A stretch of DNA of 52,948 bases from GWB1-37-8 sp964603935 (GCA_964603935.1 CAZRWL010000006.1:1-52948); one strand, 5' to 3'. Numbered from the stretch's first letter, positions 40,318 through 48,421 are shown. Numbers and translations are program-made. The notes: generated by a model from the sequence alone, not told the origin.

Positions 40318-40891
40318 TAATATGGACCGCTCCTTTTCTTACAACTTCCCATGGCTTAACTGCGCAATCAATTACGGTTGAAACATCTTTTCCGCCGCTT
40401 AACTTTAAATTTAATACATAATCTGCAGAATCTACAAATTCAGGATCCAAATCTTCAAACATAAACGGAGTTTTTCCGCCGCTAAAATTTGCTGACGGGC
40501 CTAAAATTGGTACTCCAACTTTTGAAATAATTTCCCGGATAATTTTGTGGTTGGGAACTCTTACTCCCAAAGTCTCTCCTCCCCCCCTAACTAATGATGG
40601 AACTCTCGTTTTATTACATTGAAGTATTAAGGTAAGCGCTCCAGGCCAGTATTTTCTCATTAATTCTTCTGCGTCCTGCGGGATTTTCTTAACATATTCT
40701 CTAACCATATCAATTGTACTAAACAAAACAGGAACAGCTTTGGTTTTTGGTCTTTTACGAATCTTAAACAATCTTTCTACTGTTTTTCTATCGTCAATCC
40801 TGCAGCCTATTCCAAAAGCAGTGTCTGTTGGAAAAATGACAATACCCCCGCTTCTTAGCACCTCAATCGCCTTTAATATGTCTTTACTCAT
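40307..40891 (-). CDS. tsaC: Threonylcarbamoyl-AMP synthase (TsaC/Sua5/YrdC family)
   Basis: 194 residues. GGIVIFPTDTAFGIGCRID is the N-terminal YrdC signature; KIRKRPKTKAVPVLF carries the KxR and basic ATP/substrate-binding residues; GPSANFSGGKTP is the conserved C-terminal block. It makes threonylcarbamoyl-AMP from threonine, bicarbonate and ATP. The Sua5-specific C-terminal domain is absent. The final M-S-S and stop codon come from the palindromic element. It overlaps tsaE by 8 bases. Confidence 0.92.
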   Translation of the reverse strand: MSKDILKAIEVLRSGGIVIFPTDTAFGIGCRIDDRKTVERLFKIRKRPKTKAVPVLFSTIDMVREYVKKIPQDAEELMRKYWPGALTLILQCNKTRVPSLVRGGGETLGVRVPNHKIIREIISKVGVPILGPSANFSGGKTPFMFEDLDPEFVDSADYVLNLKLSGGKDVSTVIDCAVKPWEVVRKGAVHIMSS

Positions 40892-41315
40892 ATCTTTTAA
40901 TAATAATTAACCTCCTATTTTCAGCCACATATTCAAATCTTACATCAATTCTATTTTTGGGTAAAAGTCTCCCCATTTTTTCCGCCCACTCAATCACAAC
41001 AATATTATTTCTATTATTTATAATTTCCTCAATCCCCAAACCCTCAATATCTTTTTCGCTTTCTACTCGATATAAATCAATGTGGTAAAAACTCACAACT
41101 CCTAACTTATAACTTCTAACCATTATAAAAGTTGGTGAAATTATTCTTTTCTTAATCCCAAGTCCTTTTGCTATCCCCTGAACAAAAGTTGTTTTGCCAC
41201 TTCCTAAATCCCCATACAAGGCAATTATCAAAGGCCCTCTTTGCGGCCTTGCAAGGAGAGACCTTGCAAAATTTTCGCCCAACTTTTGTGTTTCTTCAAA
41301 ATTATTCGTCTTCAT
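40884..41315 (-). CDS. tsaE: tRNA threonylcarbamoyladenosine biosynthesis ATPase TsaE
   Basis: 143 residues. The P-loop GDLGSGKTTF is near 35-44, the TsaE motif ISPTFIMVRSY follows, and HIDLYRVES plus VIEWAEKMG complete the family pattern. TsaE is the ATPase that resets the TsaBD complex. Together tsaE, tsaC and tsaB form a t6A cluster; tsaD is not in the window. It overlaps the PT-rich protein gene by 14 bases. Confidence 0.92.
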   Translation of the reverse strand: MKTNNFEETQKLGENFARSLLARPQRGPLIIALYGDLGSGKTTFVQGIAKGLGIKKRIISPTFIMVRSYKLGVVSFYHIDLYRVESEKDIEGLGIEEIINNRNNIVVIEWAEKMGRLLPKNRIDVRFEYVAENRRLIIIKRYE

Positions 41316-42135
41316 CTTGCGTCAATTTTTCTTTCTTAATTGCCCGAAATGCTAATATACCACAGATTGTTATAAAAACAACACCAATAAATATTAAGAT
41401 TTTTTGGAGATCGTTGCTTGCATTTTTTGATTTAGCTAAAGAATCCTCCGCAGGAGAAATAATAAGTTCACTTTCCGTACTTTCTCCCAAAACAAAAGTT
41501 GGTAAAACATTTGAAACAGCAGGCGATGCCGGAGGCTTCAAAGTCGGCGTTGGAGTATTTGGAATTGAAGTAGGAGTCGGCGTTTTTGTTGGAGTTGGGG
41601 TTGGGGTGGGAGTTGGAGAATTGGTCGGCGTAGGCGTTGGAGTATTTGTCGGCGTCGGACTGGGCGTAGGCGTTGGATCAGGTTCGTTAATATTTATATC
41701 TAAACTATTACTAGACCAATTAACTGATGACGGATTACCTCCACTCGTAACATAGTAAAAGCCTACCTTAAATTTATATCCTCCTTCTCCATTATATCCG
41801 CTATCAACAAAGTCGCTTTTTACCGCCAATAAGCCATCCCATTGTCCAATTTGAATTGATTTTTGACTTAGAGTGGACTCTCCATTTTTAATCCAGCTGT
41901 CTCCACTTTTCGTATAACCAAAATAATTTGTGCTACCATCTTGATGAAAGGCACCTTTTATATAAATCGTTTCTCCTGTCGTAAATCCAGACGCAGAAGC
42001 TGTTATGGTTAATTCTTCTTCTCCGAACAATGAATCCTTATTAGCTGATATAGTTAAGCTTCTTGCGGCAAAAACAGGAAAAGAAAAATGCAGGAATAAT
42101 AAAAACGCAATAAGGGTGATTGTTGCTCTCATCAA
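41302..42135 (-). CDS. Surface protein with Pro-Thr-rich stalk and C-terminal membrane anchor
   Basis: 277 residues: signal peptide at 1-23 (ending VFAARS), an all-beta extracellular domain at about 24-150, then about 50 residues of repeated P-T-x-T-P (155-205) likely to be an extended, possibly glycosylated stalk, and one membrane helix near 243-262 with a basic-acidic tail (KKEKLTQDEDE). The beta domain resembles no family I can name with confidence. The stalk may be a target for the sugar machinery encoded nearby; that is inference. Confidence 0.72.
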   Translation of the reverse strand: MMRATITLIAFLLFLHFSFPVFAARSLTISANKDSLFGEEELTITASASGFTTGETIYIKGAFHQDGSTNYFGYTKSGDSWIKNGESTLSQKSIQIGQWDGLLAVKSDFVDSGYNGEGGYKFKVGFYYVTSGGNPSSVNWSSNSLDININEPDPTPTPSPTPTNTPTPTPTNSPTPTPTPTPTKTPTPTSIPNTPTPTLKPPASPAVSNVLPTFVLGESTESELIISPAEDSLAKSKNASNDLQKILIFIGVVFITICGILAFRAIKKEKLTQDEDE

Positions 42136-42158
42136 AACTTATTAATAATTTCTATTTT

Positions 42159-43364
42159 CTAAAAAATTACTTTATTAATCTGTACTATTCTAGCTTCCGG
42201 ATACCTATCTCTAAATGAAATATTATGGCCATTTGGAGTAAACGGATCATTCATTACGTAATTACCTCCCGAACCGCTTACCAAAACCAGGAAATGATCG
42301 GCCAAATTTCCCTTATCATAAGAAATTCCTATCACAACAGGATGTCCGCTGTCCAATATCGAATCTATTTCCGCTCCAATTCTTTGAGATGAGGTTCCGT
42401 TTGCAGTAATCGAGTATCTCAGAAGAGCAGGCGGAATTCCGGCAAAATTAGAAGAAACAGAATTTATAGATTGAGGATTAACATCTTTATATCCGTAATG
42501 CGTATAAAGCATTGCCATAGAAGTTACCAGACAGCCGTCGCTGGCTAACGTGTATGGAGTTCCATTTAACGCATTATTTCCCCATTGGCCGTCTCTCTGA
42601 TTGTAGTAACATCCCCAATCATCGCATACCGTTTGAGCGCTTAAAATCGACGCTCCTCCTTGGCTTGTTACGAATCTGGAAAAGCTGGCAAGCTGTTCTT
42701 TGGTTTCTGCCAAAATTCTCTGGTAATTAACTTCGCTTCCCTGGGTTTGAGTTAGAATATCTTGTTTCGTTTGTTTTTCCTGACTTAACTGATTCGTATA
42801 AGCTTCAAGCTGTTTTTTAAGACTTTCCACTTTTTTTTTCTTGTTTTCAAAGATTTCTTTCTGATTAGTATAATCGTTTTTTGCCTGCTGAACATCCATC
42901 ATAAGTTTTTTATCATGGTCTTGCGCAATTCTAAGATAATTCAATCTCGCTAATAAATTAGAAGCATTGGAGGAAGATAAAAGTATTTCTAACGGATGAA
43001 CTTTCCCCGCCTGATATGTTGCAACAATCCTGTTTATCAATACTTCAGCAATGGAATTTAAGGAATCGGAAAGTGTGGAAATTTTTTTTGTTGCGGTATC
43101 AATATCCAATGTTAAATCGAGTATTTCTCTCTTATTTACCTCTATTCTTGCTTCTGTTAATCTTATTTGACTGTCCATTATGGCAATTTGAGAAGAAAGA
43201 GTTTTTGCCTGACCTTTAAGATTGTTGACCTTAGCTTCCAAACAATCTTTCTTTCTTTGAAGATCGGATATATCCTGACAATCTAAAGCCTGCCCCAAGG
43301 CAATTTTAGTTCCAAGAAGAATGAAGCATCCAAGAAGAAATATGGATAGAGTTTTTTTTACCAT
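42159..43364 (-). CDS. Exported coiled-coil protein with C39-type peptidase domain, FtsEX partner candidate
   Basis: 401 residues. Signal peptide at 1-24; long coiled coil at about 30-235, like the EnvC/PcsB murein-hydrolase regulators; then a C39-like cysteine peptidase domain at about 250-400 with Cys278 (ASDGCLVTSMAM), His357 (LADHFLVLV) and Asp373 (MNDPF) as the probable triad. In PcsB a CHAP domain takes this place. It begins 9 bases after the ftsX stop, so FtsEX very likely controls it across the membrane to open peptidoglycan at division; that role is inferred from context. Confidence 0.86.
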   Translation of the reverse strand: MVKKTLSIFLLGCFILLGTKIALGQALDCQDISDLQRKKDCLEAKVNNLKGQAKTLSSQIAIMDSQIRLTEARIEVNKREILDLTLDIDTATKKISTLSDSLNSIAEVLINRIVATYQAGKVHPLEILLSSSNASNLLARLNYLRIAQDHDKKLMMDVQQAKNDYTNQKEIFENKKKKVESLKKQLEAYTNQLSQEKQTKQDILTQTQGSEVNYQRILAETKEQLASFSRFVTSQGGASILSAQTVCDDWGCYYNQRDGQWGNNALNGTPYTLASDGCLVTSMAMLYTHYGYKDVNPQSINSVSSNFAGIPPALLRYSITANGTSSQRIGAEIDSILDSGHPVVIGISYDKGNLADHFLVLVSGSGGNYVMNDPFTPNGHNISFRDRYPEARIVQINKVIF

Positions 43365-43373
43365 AAAACATAT

Positions 43374-44240
43374 TTATTTAAGATATCTTAATACGGCCAC
43401 AAAACTGGAGACTATCCCCAAAATTACAGCAATCAATACTTCGGCACCCAAAACTCCCATCAGGAAAATTAAAGGTAGGGGAAAAATTGGAATTTCCTTG
43501 AGGAAAGAAGAAAGCATTGGCGTTGCATACCAAAGAGCGCTGCCCGCGGCTCCCCAGCCAATTAACGCGCCCAGAGATCCATAAAAAATCCCCTCAAGAA
43601 TAAAAGGCCACCTAATATACCAACTGCCGGCTCCTATAAGCCTCATAATTTCTATATCTTCTTTTTTGTGCGATATTTTTACTCCTATTATAATTACCAT
43701 AATAAAAATAGACACTAAAGATAAAACTATTATCAGGCTTAACCCTATGCTTCTCAATGCATTTGTCCACGATGTTAAAACAGACACAACATCCTTCTGG
43801 AAAATCACTTCGGAAACCAAAGGAGAATCCTTAAGCTGATTATTTATTTCCGATAAGTTTTCGATCTTTATAGTTGATATTTCCAAAGAAGCAGGCAGAA
43901 TATCGGCGGTTACCAGCTCCAAAAGCAGAGGATCATTCTTGTTTTGCTCTCTGTAAATTTTCAGAGCATCTTGCTTGGAGACAAATTTTATACCTGAAAT
44001 TTTATTGGTCTTACTCAAATCATTTTTGAGATTATCTATGTCGGATTGCTTTACTTCTTGACGAAAAAACGCGGTTACTTGAGGACGGGATTCAAAGTAA
44101 CTGATTGCCTTTGCCGATCCATAAAGAATAAAAATAAAAAACGATACGAATAAAAACGTAAGAGCCATAACGAAAACCGCGGCAATAGCCTGATATGGAG
44201 AACGCCTGATGTTGTGCCACGCTGTCTTAAAAGTCTTCAT
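43374..44240 (-). CDS. ftsX: Cell division protein FtsX
   Basis: 288 residues. Cytoplasmic N-terminus (WHNIRRSPYQAIAAV), four membrane helices (about 20-40, 165-190, 215-235, 255-280) and a large extracellular loop at about 45-160, the part that contacts coiled-coil hydrolases in other bacteria. The MRLIGAG motif after the second helix is the coupling helix to FtsE. It overlaps ftsE by 14 bases and precedes the coiled-coil peptidase gene. Confidence 0.94.
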   Translation of the reverse strand: MKTFKTAWHNIRRSPYQAIAAVFVMALTFLFVSFFIFILYGSAKAISYFESRPQVTAFFRQEVKQSDIDNLKNDLSKTNKISGIKFVSKQDALKIYREQNKNDPLLLELVTADILPASLEISTIKIENLSEINNQLKDSPLVSEVIFQKDVVSVLTSWTNALRSIGLSLIIVLSLVSIFIMVIIIGVKISHKKEDIEIMRLIGAGSWYIRWPFILEGIFYGSLGALIGWGAAGSALWYATPMLSSFLKEIPIFPLPLIFLMGVLGAEVLIAVILGIVSSFVAVLRYLK

Positions 44241-44976
44241 CTTTTTTTCTTACAGGTTTTATTTCCTCTTCCGACTTATCGCTCTTGACATTTATAATAG
44301 CTGATTTCCCCTCGGAATGCTTCCCTCCTATCAATTTACCCTTATTCAAAGAGATAGTTCTCTTGGAGAACGTTTTTATAATATCTTCGTTATGAGTTGC
44401 CATAACTATAGTTGTGCCCTTCTTGTTAATGTTCTCTAAAAGCTTGAGGACATCCATGGCTGTGGCCTGATCCAGATTGCCTGTGGGTTCATCCGCCAGC
44501 AGAATGTCCGGCTCAAGGGTAAGAGCTCTGGCGATTGCTGCCCTCTGCAGTTCTCCTCCGGAAAGCTGAACAGGAAATTTATCCCGATGAGTCAATATTC
44601 CAACTTTTTCCATCATTTCTTCTGCAATTTTTGTTGCTATAACAGGCTTTATTCCGGAAACTTCAAGAGGTAAAATAATATTTTCAAAAATTGTCCTATC
44701 CATCAATAACTTTAAATCCTGAAACACAACGCCTATTTTCTTTCTAAGATGGGACACCTTGCTTCCAGGGAGCTTTACAATATCCCAATTATCTACTACA
44801 ATTTCCCCCGTTGTCGGAAGAGCTTCACGGGTCAAAAGTCTGAAAATTGTAGTTTTTCCGCTTCCCGTCGGTCCTACCAAAAAAACAAATTCTCCTCTCT
44901 CAACTTCAAAGCTAATGTCCGAAAGAGCAAAAACTCCGGTACGAAATTGTTTTGAAACCTTATTCAACCGTATCAT
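44227..44976 (-). CDS. ftsE: Cell division ATP-binding protein FtsE
   Basis: 249 residues from the ATG at 44976 (MIRLNKVSKQF), 2 bases after the preceding stop; a longer frame upstream lies within the previous gene and is rejected. Walker A GPTGSGKTT at 35-43, signature LSGGELQRAAIARAL, Walker B ILLADEPTGNLD and a switch histidine in MATHNED. About 28 charged residues after position 220 extend beyond usual FtsE and may be a regulatory tail. FtsE drives FtsX to activate wall hydrolysis at the septum. Confidence 0.95.
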   Translation of the reverse strand: MIRLNKVSKQFRTGVFALSDISFEVERGEFVFLVGPTGSGKTTIFRLLTREALPTTGEIVVDNWDIVKLPGSKVSHLRKKIGVVFQDLKLLMDRTIFENIILPLEVSGIKPVIATKIAEEMMEKVGILTHRDKFPVQLSGGELQRAAIARALTLEPDILLADEPTGNLDQATAMDVLKLLENINKKGTTIVMATHNEDIIKTFSKRTISLNKGKLIGGKHSEGKSAIINVKSDKSEEEIKPVRKKDEDF

Positions 44977-44978
44977 AT

Positions 44979-45443
44979 TTAGAGGACTTCCACACGGCCC
45001 ACATCCATAAGCCAACCTGCGTACTGCGCACCTTGAGTTTGGCCCCAAACTTTTATTTTTTTACCAACAAACCTAGACAAATCCAGAACAGAAGACGTAA
45101 GATAAACATTCTGACTGTCTCCTCCGGGACGAACTAAGTGAAATTGTCCTTCTCCGTTTATGCCTCCGCCTTTCAAACTTCCTACCGCAATGTCTTTAAA
45201 TAATTTTGCATCGTTGGATCCCACAACCGTCCCCTTGGAAATTTCGGAGGAATTTACAGATCCTGATACAGGAGTATTCTTTCCGCTCTCCTTTTTATTG
45301 CCCAGAATGTAGCCGCTTATTCCGCCTAAAACAACAGCCGCAATTAAAATAATAAACAAATTCTTCGTAAGAATAGCATTATTAAGATTATTGCTGAGGT
45401 TATGGACTAAGGGTTGATCCTTCACGGGCATGTTCTTTTCCAT
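44979..45443 (-). CDS. Membrane-anchored protein with OB-like domain
   Basis: 154 residues. Membrane helix at about 27-47, then a linker rich in S, G and N, then a C-terminal beta domain (about 95-154) with VYLTSSVLDLSRFVGKKIKV and WLMDVGRVEVL, which has the look of an extracellular OB fold. No function is assigned. It directly precedes ftsE and is probably co-transcribed with the division genes. Confidence 0.65.
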   Translation of the reverse strand: MEKNMPVKDQPLVHNLSNNLNNAILTKNLFIILIAAVVLGGISGYILGNKKESGKNTPVSGSVNSSEISKGTVVGSNDAKLFKDIAVGSLKGGGINGEGQFHLVRPGGDSQNVYLTSSVLDLSRFVGKKIKVWGQTQGAQYAGWLMDVGRVEVL

Positions 45444-45481
45444 GTTTCTAGTTAATCACAAAACGCAAATTTTAGCAATAT

Positions 45482-46486
45482 TTAAAGCTTGCGTAATTCT
45501 TCATCAATAAACTCATCCAAATCCCCGTCCAAAACTACCTGCGTATTTCCGGTTTCAAAACCGGTACGCAAATCTTTTACCATGTGGTAAGGATGCAAAA
45601 CGTAGCTTCTTATTTGGTTTCCCCACCCCGGAGTTTTATATCCTCCTTTTAATTGCTTTTCCTGACGCTTTCGCTCCTCCTCTTTGGCAATCCATAGCTT
45701 TGCCCGCAAAATCTTTAATGCGTATTCCCTATTTTGCGCTTGAAATCTTTCTGTCTGGGCTGTAACTACAATTCCCGTTGGCTTATGCTTTAGCCTTACC
45801 GCTGTTGAAACCTTGTTGACATTTTGTCCCCCATGACCGCCTGCGCGGAAAAAATCCCATTCCAAATCGTCTTCTTTGATTTCTACATCCGCATTGCCTC
45901 CAATATCCGGCAGCACTTCAACCAAAACAAATGATGTCTGGCGAAGATTATCCGCATTATAAGGAGATAATCTTACCAAACGGTGTACTCCGGCTTCACC
46001 TTTAAGATATCCGTAGGCGTACTTTCCTGCAATCGAAATTGTAATGCTTTTGTATCCGGCTTCTTCCCCAAGGGTCTCATCAATTATTTCATATTGAAAT
46101 CCTTTTCTCTCGCAATATCGGCTATACATTCTGAAAAGCATTTGCGCCCAATCCATTGCCTCAACTCCTCCCTGACCTGCATGAACAGATAAAATTGCGG
46201 AGCTTTTGTCATATCCTCCTGACAAATAAAGAAAAACTTCAAGTTCCTCAAGTAATTTTTGAGCTTTTTCAAAATCTTCGTCAATTATTAATTGTCGAAG
46301 CTCTTCGGTCTTCGCAATTTCGCTTTGAAGATCAGACATTTCCTTCATTTTAGAAGCAGCATTTTTATGATCCTGCCAAAAGTTGGGCTTCAGACTTTCC
46401 GCCTCTATTAGCCTTATCTCCTGCCTTTTTTTGTCGATGTCAAATTTTTCCAACAATTTATTGACCCTATTTCTTAGCTCATCCAT
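45482..46486 (-). CDS. prfB: Peptide chain release factor 2
   Basis: 334 residues. The catalytic GGQ is at 219-221, in GGHGGQNVNK. The codon-recognition tripeptide, usually S-P-F in RF2, reads S-P-Y at 174-176. RF2 reads UGA and UAA; several genes in this window end in UGA, so the factor is needed. The N-terminus is shorter than in E. coli and the usual programmed frameshift near codon 26 is absent: the gene is one open frame. TAAAAA lies 5 bases before the ATG. Confidence 0.95.
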   Translation of the reverse strand: MDELRNRVNKLLEKFDIDKKRQEIRLIEAESLKPNFWQDHKNAASKMKEMSDLQSEIAKTEELRQLIIDEDFEKAQKLLEELEVFLYLSGGYDKSSAILSVHAGQGGVEAMDWAQMLFRMYSRYCERKGFQYEIIDETLGEEAGYKSITISIAGKYAYGYLKGEAGVHRLVRLSPYNADNLRQTSFVLVEVLPDIGGNADVEIKEDDLEWDFFRAGGHGGQNVNKVSTAVRLKHKPTGIVVTAQTERFQAQNREYALKILRAKLWIAKEEERKRQEKQLKGGYKTPGWGNQIRSYVLHPYHMVKDLRTGFETGNTQVVLDGDLDEFIDEELRKL

Positions 46487-46499
46487 ATTTATTTTTAAA

Positions 46500-46883
46500 T
46501 TACAAACCGCAAATTTGCCTGCAAACTTCTCTTATTTGATTTACGGGATACTGCTCCAGAGATTTGATATCGTTAATAATTTTCTGGATTTGAGGAGAAG
46601 AAGACGCAATTTCTGAAATATTCAAACCGGAAACTTCTTGTTTCAAGTTGTCGAGTTTGTCTTTCACTGTTCCTTGTATGTCTATGTTTGTATTTTTCCC
46701 GCCATTCCTATTCTTATCCTCAAGACTCACACCCTTAACCGACTTTACTTCTTTCGGAGACAGACTTTTATCAAGAAAGTGCGTTTTATAAAAATATGCT
46801 CCAATCGCCAAAAGCGTTATTAGAAAAGAGGCAATGAAAATTCTTGTTTTATTCCACGATTCTTCAGTTTTTACCCCGTCCAT
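46500..46883 (-). CDS. Small membrane-anchored protein, unknown
   Basis: 127 residues. One membrane helix at about 14-31 after a charged start, then a soluble helical part with two cysteines near the end (VCRQICGL) that may form a disulfide outside the membrane. No family is recognised. It lies just before prfB and is divergent from the MazG-like gene, with only 16 bases between the two start codons. Confidence 0.6.
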   Translation of the reverse strand: MDGVKTEESWNKTRIFIASFLITLLAIGAYFYKTHFLDKSLSPKEVKSVKGVSLEDKNRNGGKNTNIDIQGTVKDKLDNLKQEVSGLNISEIASSSPQIQKIINDIKSLEQYPVNQIREVCRQICGL

Positions 46884-46899
46884 ATGTTACAATGGTAAC
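46884..46899. promoter_or_regulatory. Shared divergent promoter inside a near-palindrome
   Basis: GTTACAATGGTAAC (46886-46899) is nearly its own reverse complement. On the plus strand TGtTACAAT (hexamer 46888-46893) lies 6 bases before the ATG at 46900. On the minus strand TACCAT (46892-46897) lies 8 bases before the ATG at 46883. The two -10 boxes overlap, so both genes depend on the same bases. Confidence 0.55.
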
Positions 46900-47235
46900 A
46901 TGAATCTCAAATCCCTTCAAGAAAAAATAAAATTACTAAATGAAAAAACAAAACCTCAGTACAAACTTTATTCACCAACAGAAAAAGAAATTTTAACTAA
47001 AACAGTGAAATTAAATGAAGAAGTCGGCGAACTATGCAACGATATTCTTTCGATCCTCAAGCTTCAACGGCGCGCAAAGCTACAAAACTTTGACAAACGC
47101 AATATGTATGAAGAATTCGCAGATGTCATAATAACTGCCATGCAACTGGCTATCGCAGCCGGAGTTGACGTGGAAAGAGCGGTTGGAGATAAGCTGAACA
47201 AAATCGAAAATAGATATCTAAAGGAAAAGAAATAA
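46900..47235 (+). CDS. MazG-like nucleotide pyrophosphohydrolase
   Basis: 111 residues from the ATG at 46900, chosen by its fit to the -10 box; an open frame upstream lies in the divergent gene. Metal-binding E-E-x-x-E at 40-44 (EEVGE) and E-x-x-D at 72-75 (EFAD) are the MazG pattern, in an all-helical fold. Members hydrolyse non-canonical or excess NTPs to NMPs plus diphosphate. It is followed after 2 bases by an alkyltransferase gene, so nucleotide-pool cleaning and DNA repair are joined. Confidence 0.8.
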   Translation: MNLKSLQEKIKLLNEKTKPQYKLYSPTEKEILTKTVKLNEEVGELCNDILSILKLQRRAKLQNFDKRNMYEEFADVIITAMQLAIAAGVDVERAVGDKLNKIENRYLKEKK

Positions 47236-47237
47236 GC

Positions 47238-47576
47238 ATGAATTCCTTCAAAAAGGTTTATGTTATAACCTCTTTTATACCAAAAGGCAAAGTGCTCACT
47301 TACAAAAAAGTTGCCCTTCTCGCAGGAGTTGCGACCCCAAGAATCGTTGGCTTTGCTTTACATGTTAATAAGGATACCGAAAAAATACCATGCCACAGGG
47401 TGGTTGGAGTCAATGGGGATTTAACCGGATACGGAAGAGGAGGAACAAAAATAAAAAGGCAACTCCTAGAGCAAGAAGGAGTAAGGTTTAAAGCCAATGG
47501 CCGAATTGATATGAAGAAAAGTCTTTTTATTCCAACTCAAAAACAACTTTCAAAAATGGAGAAAACTTTAAGCTAA
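47238..47576 (+). CDS. MGMT/Ogt-family alkyltransferase domain protein
   Basis: 112 residues: only the C-terminal DNA-binding and active-site domain of O6-alkylguanine-DNA alkyltransferases. The acceptor site PCHRV is at 51-55 with the alkyl-accepting Cys52, so it is not one of the Cys-less ATL proteins (PWHRV). The helix-turn-helix with TPRIVGFAL includes the arginine that flips the base, and GDLTGYGRG follows. The N-terminal domain of Ogt/Ada is missing. It is probably a suicidal repair protein or a damage-recognition protein. Its end overlaps convergent alkA by 4 bases. Confidence 0.85.
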   Translation: MNSFKKVYVITSFIPKGKVLTYKKVALLAGVATPRIVGFALHVNKDTEKIPCHRVVGVNGDLTGYGRGGTKIKRQLLEQEGVRFKANGRIDMKKSLFIPTQKQLSKMEKTLS

Positions 47577-48187
47577 TTTTTTTTACTCAAACTCTTCCAA
47601 AGAAATCTTGAAGCCGTACTTCTAAATGGACTCCACTTCAAAGATATTTCTTCAATTTTTTTGATATCACTTCTATCCACCTTGTATAAATTTGCAACTG
47701 CAGTTCTTAGACCTAAATCACCCAAAGAAAAAATATCCGGCCTTTGAAATGAAAAAAGCAGAATCATTTCAGCTGTCCATTTTCCAATCCCCTTTATTCT
47801 AATAAGCTCTTCTATAACTTCTTTATCGGAAAATTTATGCATGTTTTCTATGTCTATTAATTTTTCTTCTATAGATTTTGCCAAACCTTTTATATAAGAA
47901 ACTTTTCTCGATGATAGGCCACATGCTCTTAGTTTTTCATCAGGGGTTAATAGAATATCTGCCGGTTTTATATTCTTGGTAAATAGACTTTTAAACCTTT
48001 TTGATATTGAAAGACTTGCCTTACCTGAAAGTTGCTGGCTGATTATCGCATCGATCAAGTCTAAAAATAATGAATTTCCATACTTTTTCCACTCATCGAT
48101 TTCAAATTCTTTGATAAGCTTTTTCATAACCGGATCTTTATTGAGATGAAGAAGGGCTTGCTTTCGGTCTTTTTTACCAAAAATCAT
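47573..48187 (-). CDS. alkA: DNA-3-methyladenine glycosylase II family (AlkA-like, HhH-GPD)
   Basis: 204 residues. HhH-GPD fold: SQQLSGKASLSI, the helix-hairpin-helix RIKGIGKWTAEM and the catalytic aspartate in SLGDLGLR. The N-terminal TBP-like domain of E. coli AlkA is absent, as in AlkA2/Mag1-type short enzymes. It removes alkylated bases to begin base-excision repair. There is no Fe-S cluster motif. The start codon overlaps the stop of a small gene relic. Confidence 0.87.
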   Translation of the reverse strand: MIFGKKDRKQALLHLNKDPVMKKLIKEFEIDEWKKYGNSLFLDLIDAIISQQLSGKASLSISKRFKSLFTKNIKPADILLTPDEKLRACGLSSRKVSYIKGLAKSIEEKLIDIENMHKFSDKEVIEELIRIKGIGKWTAEMILLFSFQRPDIFSLGDLGLRTAVANLYKVDRSDIKKIEEISLKWSPFRSTASRFLWKSLSKKN

Positions 48188-48249
48188 GATCTATTTTTAA
48201 CATCTTTTATATCTTGATGCAACTCTTTTTTCAATTCCTCTGCGACTTT
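48184..48249 (-). pseudogene. Relic of the C-terminus of a 49086-type gene
   Basis: On the minus strand 21 codons open after a stop read (K)VAEELKKELHQDIKDVKNRS and then TGA. This closely parallels the C-terminus of the protein at 49086-49418 (TAEDIKKELHEDIGEIKL). Nothing before it is in frame. I read it as the tail of a decayed duplicate whose stop overlaps the alkA start. Confidence 0.55.
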
Positions 48250-48421
48250 TTAATGGAAACTGTGATTTGAAACCTAGTTGAGGTCAGACTTGGGAACGGT
48301 CATCAAGGAGTTTGTTGGTCAATCCAAACTATGCGCATTTGAAATTCAAACTAAATTCACGCATAAAGTTTATCGCTATGTAGTGCTGTACTTTCGTAAA
48401 AGATATTCTATGTGTTGTTGA

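Noticed and set aside
41090..41130. Heptamer-repeat insertion in tsaE
   Set aside because: CTTCTAA-like units are visible, but the protein has no extra residues compared with TsaE at this place, so it may be chance.
41560..41690. Tandem DNA repeat or CRISPR-like array
   Set aside because: The periodicity follows codons for Pro-Thr repeats of the surface protein's stalk; units are short and degenerate, with no spacers.
44977..45048. Longer FtsE N-terminus from 45048
   Set aside because: The extra residues are out-of-frame translation of the preceding gene; FtsE homology begins at the ATG at 44976.
45482..46486. Programmed frameshift in prfB
   Set aside because: The gene is a single open frame with no in-frame UGA near the N-terminus.
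48282..48420. Small plus-strand ORF after alkA (ending FRKRYSMCC)
   Set aside because: Open for about 45 codons but with no promoter, no start signal and no recognisable family; probably chance.
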